Assembly: GCA_016081115.2 (NCBI GenBank)
Contig: CM071930.1
Span: forward strand, 30,643,641-30,707,640
DNA from: Rehmannia glutinosa
Taxonomy: Eukaryota > Streptophyta > Magnoliopsida > Lamiales > Orobanchaceae
DNA: 64,000 bases
Reading direction: 5' to 3'
Each line of letters starts with the position of its first letter. The first letter of the stretch is position 1. The notes under the pieces are model-generated. The model searched no databases. It was not told the origin of the DNA and saw only the letters and a list, made by a program, of their open reading frames with translations. Shown here one piece after another: positions 55,251 to 64,000 of the stretch. The position numbers and the translations under genes are program-made.

Positions 55251-58200
55251 ATGGCTAAGGACAATAATAAAAGACAGAAGCCTCCACGGTTGGAGGTTGG
55301 CAAGGGAAGTGAGCCTCCGACTGTTAAGAAACAAAAGACAACCAAATCCAAAGTGAAAGATGTGTTCCCTACAATAATCACAAGGTCGACGCCAGGGACT
55401 CTAGTTAGGGCGATGAATTTGATCTAGCATAGAAGAATTCTGTGGTGGAGATGGGTTTCGGTAGGTTACTGGAATTGAAGGTCGATGAATTTTCGTCGCG
55501 GCTCGTGTATTGGTTAGTGGACAACTTTAATCCTGTCAGTTGTGAACTTGAATTGCCTAAAGGGAGGTCTATTTATGTTGATGTGAGAGGGTGCTGGGAT
55601 TTCCAAATGGACCTATTCCTCTTGAGAAGAAGACGAAATCTGAGACGTGTGTTGTATATGATGAGTGGCATAGTTTTTTTGACATGGCCCCTAAGTGTGG
55701 TTATAAAATTACTCCGGAGACTGTTTGTCAGAAAATGATGGCAGATACAGATGGTGGTGTGTGGTTTAGGAAACACTTTATTGCTTTGGTGGATGGTATT
55801 ATAGTCTGTACGGTACAATGTGGTTATGTAAATCCCCTGATTATGAAGAGTTTGGGTGATGTTACAAAATTAGGAAGCTAAATTGGTGTGAGTATACCTT
55901 GAAAACATTGGTTACGAATAGGGATAGATGGGAGTCGTCAAATAAGACTCATTTCAACGGCCCTCTGCTTTTTTTGATTGTGAGTTTTGTATTTTTCTAT
56001 ATATTTTTTTGCTAGTTGTTTAATTATCTTATGTGTGTTACATGGCTTTATTGTAACAGGGTTTGTATATTGATAGAGTGGTTATTTTGACAAGGGACAT
56101 TCCTAGAACAGTCCGAATCATGTTGGCTTTGAGTTCTGAGTTATTAAAGAAGATGTGCAAGATTGAGATTGATCATGGTGGATTTGGCTTGGGATATCTT
56201 GACGGGTTGTTTGATGGTGAAGTCCCGTCTGATGTTGTTCCTAAATGTGTGGCGGGTGGTGTTGACAAGAGAATGGATGTGCCTGGTCATCTTCTGAGGC
56301 TGGTGATGTTCAGGTACATTTACATGCACTTTGATGTTTTATAAATTTGAATCCAAGGTGTTTTGCATGTTGAATTAATTTACTGCATGTTTATTATGGA
56401 TATCATGCATATTTAGAGAACAATTATTACATATTTTATATATAGGCAATAATATTCCAGTGCATATGTTGGCTCAAATAAGTCTGCATGTTTAGTATGA
56501 TTATAATGCATATTTACTTAATAGTCATTGCATAGATAATATTGTTTCTTTGTAATAATTAGAATTTAAACTTTTGTTTCAGATGTTTGCATATTTAGAG
56601 TATGTTTGATATATAATTAGCACACATACACTACATATTTAGTATGTTATATTTAGAAGTGAAGATGGTATTGCATATAAATTATGATTTACCATTTTAT
56701 ATAGGGGTATGCTGGGAATGTGTTGGCCAAGTTGGCCTGTATAGCGACGGATGTTGTTGACACCATTTCATTGGTCAAGAATGCTCCGAGGGGCTTTTCA
56801 GATAATCCTGATTTTGGTAAAATTGAGGAGGTTTCTAGGAAGTTTATTTTTTTTAATAGTGGAAAAGCAAGTGAAGATCAGGGTGGAGGAAGCGAAACAC
56901 AGCAGAATGAGGCGTTTTGGAACAACGCTGAAAATATTTCTGCTTTGGAGAAGGTGGAAGATGCATTGTTGCAGCGAAAGGAGTTTAAGAAGTGGTATGA
57001 TGATGCTCCAAGTTTTAGTCTTGGTGAGACACATGATTTCGATAATCCTATTTGGGACGCTGTCTTGGAGACGTCACGACACTATGATCAAGAAAATTCA
57101 GAGACGGAGAAAGAATGGAATGCGGATGGAGACAATGTTCCGGTTATAAGTTTTTCATAATTTATATTGTTTAAACATTTTTTTTGCCATTTGATAAAAT
57201 GGAATAATATTTATGCTTTTGTTATGCCTGTAGGTGGAAACATCCAAGGCTACTGTTCTTGATGTGGACAATGAAACGGTTGTTCACGGCGTTGTAGGAG
57301 ATGAAACTGGTGGCAAAGTTCAGGTTGTAAGTTTTGTTTTTATTTTTTGGTTGTTGTGTGTTTATTTTTATATGTTATACTTTATGGGATTGTTATTATT
57401 TTTGATGATTTTTGTGTGATGGCAGGGGGAAATAAGTAACATTGTTGGTGATGAAGTTGGCAAGAAGCTTAATGCTGAAATTGGTGTTGGTGCTGAGGTT
57501 CGTCAGGTTGCTGGTCGTGGTAAAGCTCCAACTTGGAGGGGGCGATCCAAGGTATGCACAAGGAAGAGTGTCAGGAATCCACGGAAAATAGAGGTTCTGT
57601 CATCATCGTTTCGTGCAAGACAAGTTGACGTGATGGAGAAGCTCAACAAGAACCACAATATAATTTCGAAATGGATTTTTGAGAATCCACAGGGAGATAA
57701 GTAGTAATATTTTATTTGAGTTTCATGTCGTCTATTATATTTTAGTTGACCATTTGTTCTATTTATGTTGTTGTAATGTTTTTATATAAGTAGGTATGAT
57801 GTTATTTTCAAGTTGGCGATCGGATTCTGATAAGGGAAGACTTTGAGTCTATGAGGCCGGGATCTTATATTAGCGTTTCAGTTATTGACATATGGTCCAT
57901 CCTTTTGCATGCAAAGGAGCAACTGAGGGCTAGTTGCAGGATCTCCATAGAGGTTCTTTGCGACGATTTATGGTACGATACAATTTTATTACAATGTTTT
58001 TTTTATGTTATGTTTTTGTGTTTTTTAGTCATTGTTTCCGGTTGAACTAATTTTTTTCTGTTTTATAGTTGAACACGGTTGTATCACCTTCCGAGGAGTT
58101 GGACGATGAAGGTATTCTTGCACTGTTTTCACAAAATTTGGATGCTGGATTTGGAGATTTCAGTGCAAGCAAATTGCAGTCGATTGAAATGGTATTGTTG

Positions 58201-59958
58201 TTTAAACGCGTTTTTATGCTTGTTTGTTATTATTATTTTTTAAATGTAGATTAATTTCTTTTTTTTTTCTAGTTCTTCTTTCCCATCTGCAAGAGTGAGC
58301 ATATTTATGTGATTTGTTTCGATATGAAGAAAGGGTATGTCACATTCTGGATAACTCATCGGTTGGAGGGGTTGAATGCGATAAATACAAGCATATCCCG
58401 AATATGCTGGTGAGTTTGTTGTTTGTGTGCAGATTCAATGAATATTTATATTTAATTTGTCGCATTTTTAGTGTTTGTTTATTTGGAGAATTTCATAATA
58501 GGATATAAATTTAAGAAAATCTATCATTTCAAGACCCACAATTTCAACCTTCTCAAATCAAGATCCAGTTTTTATTTTTTTCTCAAATTGGGCTCTCCCT
58601 CAAATTTTGGATTCTCACTTCAAGACCCAAAATTTCAACCTTCTCAAATCAAGACTCAATTTTTATTTTTTTTCTCAAATCAGGCCCTCCCCCAAATTTT
58701 GGGCTCGCAATTCAGGTTTTAAAATTTAACAAAAAGAGAAATATTAATGTAATCTATCACACCAACCACAAAAATTAATTTTCTTTCTCTTTTTGTTTTT
58801 TTGCTCATTCCTTTTTTCCTAATCAATACTTGTTTTAAACTGTAAAATTCAATTATAATTTGGATATATTATTTTTTTAGTAACTAAAAAATATTTTACT
58901 ATTTTTTCATTCATAATTTGGTATATCTTATTTTTTTAGTAATCGATAAATATTTTACGGCTTTTTTCATCTTGTTAACTACATACATTTATATTTATAG
59001 ATCTTGGTTTCTACACGTTAAACAAAATTGATAATAAGTATGGATCAGGTAAAAAAGATGAGCGAAAAAACAAAAAGAGGAAGAAAAATTATTTTTGTGG
59101 TTGACGTGATAGGATTACACTAATATATTTTTTTGGTTAAATTCTAAAACTTGAAGGAGAACCCAAAATTTAGGGAAGGCCATGTTTGAGAAAAAAAATA
59201 AAAATTGGGTCTTGATTTGAGAAGGTTGAAATTTTGGGTCTTGAAGTGAGAACCCAAAATTTGAGGGAGAGCTCAATTTAAGAAAAAAATAAAAATTGGA
59301 TCTTGATTTGAGAAGGTTGAAATTTTGAATCTCAAAATGATAGATTTTCTTAAATTTGGACCCTATTATGAAATTCACCCTTTGTTTATTGCATATGTAC
59401 TTCATTTTTGTGGGATTGATATGGTCTGGTATGTGAGTGTCTGTATTATTAGTGTATGTTTGTTGCATACTTAGTTAAATAATATTGCATATATAGTTTA
59501 TTAACTTAATATTTTAAAGTAATGTTTTAAGCATACAAAATTGTTTCATTTTCTGTATAATTATAATATTAGTGATGCATATTTACTTTTACTATGATGC
59601 ATGGATATTTACCTTTTGTTTATATGCAGATTCGACTATTTTCCCAATACCTTCTAGCTCGTGCATGCTATCAATTATCTTATACCGTGAAAAAAGCCAA
59701 ACATATAAGGCTTGCGATGTCATGGAGGGATTGGAGAACAAGACTGATTGTGGCATATTCGCAATGCGACATATGGAGACATACATGGAGGGAGGTACGA
59801 GGAATTGGAATGTTGGCCTTAAGAAGGAGAACACATCTCTGATGACGAAAATAAGGACATTGTATTGTTGTGTTGTTGTTCAAGAAGAACTGAACGAGCA
59901 AAGGGAGTTGAACATGACAGAGGCAGAGAAATTCTTGGCTGGAAAGAAAAACACTTAG
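55251..59958 (+). pseudogene. ULP1-like (C48) cysteine protease gene of the large MULE
   Basis: Multi-exon plus-strand gene. The ATG at 55251 opens a basic Lys-rich head. Then come FSSRLVYWLVDNFNPVSCEL, the exon at 56705-57160 (LAKLACIATDVVDTISLVKN), a basic linker at 57430-57700, and the protease region. Catalytic-triad candidates are His in KSEHIYVICFDMKK (codon 58300-58302), Asp in HILDNSSVGG (58350-58352) and Cys in NKTDCGIFAMRHME (59749-59751). The protein family removes SUMO-like modifiers; in MULEs its role is unknown. His and Asp lie in different frames, a TAG stops the first frame at about 55424-55426, another frame change occurs near 59730, and a 898-bp MITE sits between Asp and Cys. 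The gene is therefore a pseudogene unless splicing bypasses these lesions. Confidence 0.8.
58483..59380. mobile_element. Foldback MITE with ~240-bp arms
   Basis: The first and last ~240 bases are inverted copies: GAATTTCATAATAGG and AATTTAAGAAAATCTATCAT open both arms. A perfect 9-bp duplication TTTGTTTAT flanks it (58474-58482 and 59381-59389), which fits Mutator-type insertion. Each arm itself contains two tandem ~95-bp units beginning CAAGACCC(A)AAATTTCAACC. The spacer is AT-rich and has no open frame. Confidence 0.88.
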
Positions 59959-60659
59959 TTTTATTCCTTGTCTAATAAAAAGATGTATTGGAAAATTTAT
60001 ACTGTGGGGATTTGTTGTTCTGGATAATTTTCTGTTTTGGTGGCTCTTTAAGTGTACAACTTTGTATTGAATGTTTTCATCTAACTGGCACTTGGTGGTA
60101 TTTAGTATTTAGATATGTAACAACGTAGTAGTTTTGATATTAAAATTATGCAGCAGTGGATAATTGTTCAATGTAATGATTTTTTTTTGACAAAAACGAA
60201 TGGAAATGTATCACTGTTGTGTTCATGAATCTATAATTAGTTTTATTTTATTGTCTGTTTCGCAGAGCATCACTTTAGTATATAGTCATTGTACACATTG
60301 TGCATAGTTATTATCATTGTGTTGCATAAATGCCAGTGTATGTACTATATGATTTTGTAGTTAGCATGTTTTGAAGTTACTGCATATTTAGTTATGGCGC
60401 GTTGTATATTTAGTTATGATGTGTTGCATATTTATCGAACACTTTCAGCACGTATGTAAATTTATTGGGGCAAACTGAGGATGCATATTTATTGGACATT
60501 CACTGCATAAATAGTATAATTTTGATGCAAATATTACCAGAACTGAACACTTTGGTGTAAATCTAATGTGTACTTAGAATCTTTGCAAAATCAAATAGAC
60601 ATATAACAGATTCAGAATGTCAAAAAATGCAACAATTGTAAATTGTATCAAACAAAATA
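59959..60659. other. Intergenic part of the large MULE, rich in a short recurring motif
   Basis: No gene. Between the stop of the ULP1-like gene and the tail of the transposase gene, the phrase TTGCATATTTAGTTATG and close variants (TGCATATTTATTGG, TTGTATATTTAGTTATG) occur at least six times between about 60350 and 60500. Confidence 0.6.
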
Positions 60660-63600
60660 AGTTCTATGACAACAATGTAGTTCTTTTGGGGCATGTTCGA
60701 TTGTGTTGTAACATCACCACATGTCCCGCATCGTCTCCTTAGCTTGGTGCTTGCTTTGATCGCTTTTTCTTTTTGGCTTTGCAGACGGCTTTTTATTTAG
60801 CTTCCACTCCCTTTGTTTTTTGCTTTTTTGGTGGCAATACCTATGTCCGACGTGGAGCCGCAATAGGTTTCCATAATTGCTTTTTTGCTTGAATTGGTGG
60901 CTTCAATTGCTTGCTCGGACAATATCTTATTTTTGTGAGTCGATATTATACCGGACAATCCTTCTATATTGTCTATTCTGCCATGTGCAAGGCCAATGCA
61001 ACGATGAAAATCTGCCCATAGGTTGTTCAAAGCTATATTTGCCTCTTCTTCCCTTCAAATTGGTACAAAGGTCCTCTTTTTGTATATTGTATCAGAGATG
61101 CTACTTTCATCCACCTTGTGGGTAGGTATTTTGTAGGTATCGTCTTTAGACTTCTGAAAATAACAAATATATGGCGACATATTAGTCCATCTTGCTCAAT
61201 TTTTTTGCATGTACATGCTGCCACTGTTTTATTGTCTCTGTACATGACTTCAAAAATGCCACCATTTTCGTCTCTGGTCGAGTAAGTGATATATCCAATA
61301 TCATTGGTGATTTTTACAACTGAACATGTGTCACAAGCCTCTTTAATTTCTTTGCTTATGTCAGAAAAAACTGTGTGCGTGTATACTGTTGCCGCATGTT
61401 TTTCAATGTCCAATGGTGTCATGCATTTTGGACTAGAAGCCTCACATTCATTGTTCAATTTGTCAATTGCATGTCGTTGTGCCTCCATAACGCTGTCAAA
61501 GTGCATAAAAAATTTAACCAATTGACTTGAGGGTTTGTGAACCATCCGAACCAACTATTGGTGCTCTCAGACCTTGAGGCTTGAAGTAGTTCGTAGCAGC
61601 CCGCCTATTGGCACGTATCTGAAATACGCGGGGATCCAACTTTGCCTAATATCATACATATTTTTAAACAATGGATGATCTGTTAATTGAAAATCACACA
61701 TGATTTCATGCCATTTTTTTTTTAAAAATCAAAAGGCTCATGATATTGGTCCCAAACAACAGAATTTAGCCTCCGCATGAATTTTTCATTCCTGCACAGT
61801 ACATGACCTATTTTCGAGCTCACGTTTTCCATTATGTGCCACATACATAATCTGTGTCTTGCTTTTTTAAAAACAACATGGAATGCATTCTTCATTGCGG
61901 GATCTTGGTCGGTGATAATGTAGTGTGGCTCTCGACCCATTGCATTTAAAAAACTTTGGAACAACCAAACATATGATTCCTCATCCTCTTTCAATATTAA
62001 CCCTGCCTCGAATGTTATACAACGTCGATGATTATCAATCCCGGTGAATGGCGCGAAAACTATTTTGTACCTGAAGACATCAATAAATTAGTGTTCAGTG
62101 CAGTTGGTCTTGTTTTATGCAGAACTAAATATATAAATATGCAGAGATATGTTTATATATATGCAATATTAAATATATAAATATGCAGTACTAGCTGTAA
62201 GAATTTTAAGAACCACATTTAATATAGCTGTGCAATATTTTTATAATATCTAGATGTACGTTGCAACATATATATGTAGTACACAGTGTTATGTATCTCA
62301 CATATTGTGTTGTATGTAGCATCGAACGAGATGACGTCACCAAAGACAGTGTAGTTTTGAATCGATATTGGATCTACCAAGAACAACCTTATCAGTTGCT
62401 CATTTTCATCAACATCGTAATTGAAGGCCATACCCGGACATACTTCTTTCTTCTTTAGGAAATTGTCTATTATCATTTGTGCATCCGCGCCGCATATGTA
62501 AGCCTTCAAGTCCCTTTTGAAATTTTTGAAATCTATTTGCAATGCACCAACGTGTGACTTTCCTCCAACCATTTGGCTATATATTCTATGAGTTTTTGTT
62601 GTTCCAATGTTTGCCTTAGTACAGTCTATGATGAATTTCTTGTGTCCAAAACTCAGATTTCTGTTTACTCAAAGAAATTGTATGTATGGTTCGAATCTCA
62701 TAGAATGTGTGTGATGCTCCTCGAATTGCTTGATCACGTATGCATTGGCATTTGTGTATTGAAATATACATCTTGCACGGCCCCCGACACGATCGGATAC
62801 TCTTTTCCGGCTTTCTCTAGTTTTACCCCCCTCATCGCCCCATTTGAATTATCTTGAACGAAATTACTAACGTTTTTGTAACCTTCTCGGTTGCAAACAA
62901 TGTACTGCACACATATTGCCTTATTTTTATAGCATCTATATGTACCCCTACGTATATCAAAACCACTGGTTGATCCATAGTTCTTATAGGATTGAATACC
63001 ATCATCTAATGTATTGAATTGCATTCCAATTCGAGGTATTTTCTCATGCTCAGTCTCAGGGTCCAGTATTTGGTAGATCCTGGAGATATGACAAGCCTCT
63101 GTCTGGGGTTTATATCATCATTGTCTGTGGCAAACAAAACTATACAATGAACATGTTCTATATGTAGTATTCCATTGCTTTATATGCACCAAAAACCAAA
63201 TCCTATATATGCCCCCTGTTTTTCCCATGTGTCTGATTATGATTGCAAGAGTAACCATGCATTAGTTCATCCATGTATACACAATAAACACATGATATAT
63301 ATGTAGTGGTACACCGATATTTATACTACAAAACCATAATATTACATTTATCTACATGTGAAGAGAGTATTTATGCAATAAATCATTGTTATGTATGTAC
63401 CATAACTATACTTATTTATATAACAATATTCACTAGTATTCGAACTTCATCTTCTTCGTTGTAACTTTTACAATTTTTAAGATTTGAATGTAATTACCTT
63501 ATACTGGTTCTGCTTTGAAACTTAATTTTTCAACATATGCAGTGTATTTATATTGTATAAACATTGCTCATGAGTATTCGATTTTCATCCTATTCGATAA

Positions 63601-63708
63601 ATTTTACATACCTTCATCTGGTTCTTCATTGAAGCTGAGTTCTTCAACCTCCATTGTTGCAGAATGTTCCGTAGTTTGCGATGATTCTTCAAATAGATTT
63701 GATGCCAT
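60660..63708 (-). pseudogene. FAR1-type MULE transposase, full length but frame-damaged
   Basis: Exon 1 is 63612-63708 (ATG at 63708). Then come the FAR1-type DNA-binding region (SYKNYGSTSGFDIRRGTYR), the linker DFKNFKRDLKAYICGADAQM, and the first catalytic Asp (FGDVISFDATYNT). A further exon at about 61730-62070 has the second Asp (HYIITDQDPAMKNAFHVVFK) and RHRLCMWHIMENV. The SWIM zinc finger follows (CTCKKIEQDGLICRHIF, about 61140-61215), then a Gly/Ser/Lys-rich tail and a decayed CX2C knuckle near 60700. Lesions: a one-base loss near 63075, a frameshift near 62800, an in-frame TGA near 62670, and frame changes with stops at 61560-61730. It is parallel to 3451-4799 but keeps the part missing there. 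Layout and motifs are those of FAR1-related MULE transposases. Confidence 0.85.
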
Positions 63709-64000
63709 ATTATTTCACAATTTTTATGTGTTTTCGTGTCTTTGAGCTATGGTTATGGGGATCGACGTGATTTTTCAGAGATTTGTGTAATTCTCAATTC
63801 TCGAATGAATTATGGTGTGAGAGACTGGAGAATCAGCGTGAGAAGATTGTTTTCCATGTGCAACAGAATAATGGTTGTTTGTTGACTATAATACCCTTAT
63901 CAATTAAAATAAATCATTAATATTATGTTTATCCATTAAATCTCACCCACTTATTAATAATGATGGATAGATGGGATGAGTCCATTGTGTCTCACCTATA
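63709..64000 (-). promoter_or_regulatory. Transposase upstream region and right end of the large MULE
   Basis: Upstream of the transposase ATG. The last ~110 bases form the right subterminal/inverted-repeat region (GGATGAGTCCATTGTGTCTCACC), which mirrors 54430-54460. The outer tip is cut by the window edge. Confidence 0.65.

Larger units (their letters stand above)
54403..64000. mobile_element. Large MULE with ULP1-like protease and FAR1-type transposase genes
   Basis: Left end begins ATAAGATTTGGTTCAAGTAT right after a TA tract and reaches CATGTGGACTCATC at the same distance (54 bases) as in the three small MULEs. The window's last bases, read from the right, give TATAGGTGAGACACAATGGACTCATC, so the right end lies at or just past 64000. 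Inside are a plus-strand ULP1-like gene (55251-59958) and a minus-strand transposase gene (60660-63708), convergent. A foldback MITE is nested at 58483-59380. MULEs carrying a ULP1-like gene are known in plants as Kaonashi/KI-MULEs; placement in that group is by gene content. Confidence 0.85.

Noticed and set aside
60660..63708. Functional host FAR1/FHY3-type gene
   Set aside because: Frameshifts and stops, convergent ULP1-like gene and MULE ends show a transposase pseudogene.

Overview
This is a nuclear chromosome segment from a eudicot plant. It is AT-rich and dominated by nested transposable elements, with only two genes that look functional. Both are interrupted by spliceosomal introns and both encode organelle proteins. 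On the minus strand at 19387-21658 is a five-exon gene for ribosomal protein uL13 (L13 family, mitochondrial type). On the minus strand at 45835-49420 is a four-exon mTERF gene, most like plant MTERF5/MDA1. The exons of both join in frame, giving 204 and 484 residues. Species cannot be fixed from the sequence; plant-specific mTERF, Cassandra, FAR1-type MULE and ULP1-MULE sequences support a flowering plant.

Layout. 1-2692: remains of a PIF/Harbinger element (Myb-like ORF1 on plus, transposase tail on minus). 2693-5144: a truncated LTR abutting half of a Mutator-like element (MULE) with a FAR1-type transposase. 5176-17756: two copies of a Ty3/gypsy-type LTR bracketing debris, a GC-rich hAT element and a 7.65-kb Ty1/copia-like element (7732-15381, target duplication CCTAA). 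The copia internal region holds a ULP1-type MULE gene fragment where pol would be expected. The second gypsy LTR is split by a Cassandra solo LTR carrying a 5S rRNA-like stretch, itself split by a MITE. 19387-21658: uL13. 24379-35257: an 11-kb Tat-like gypsy element (target duplication AAAAG) containing two GC-rich minisatellites, a stray LTR, and a short-internal LTR element that is itself split by a 1.6-kb solo LTR (target duplication CACTT). 35920-44628: three hAT-type elements with 8-bp target duplications and a 5.25-kb large LTR element without coding capacity (36795-42048, target duplication CTCAT). 45835-49420: mTERF gene.

49733-64000: the most unusual part. Three 1.5-kb MULEs lie head to tail, joined at TA-rich junctions. 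They share ends but differ in their middles, and one carries an open fragment of cytosolic ribosomal protein L7. They are followed by a ~9.6-kb MULE with a ULP1-like cysteine protease gene on plus and a FAR1-type transposase gene on minus, both frame-damaged. The small elements have ends of the same kind and may have been moved by a relative of the large one. A short degenerate motif (about GTTGCATATTTAGT) recurs through the noncoding parts of every MULE in the window, in family-specific variants.
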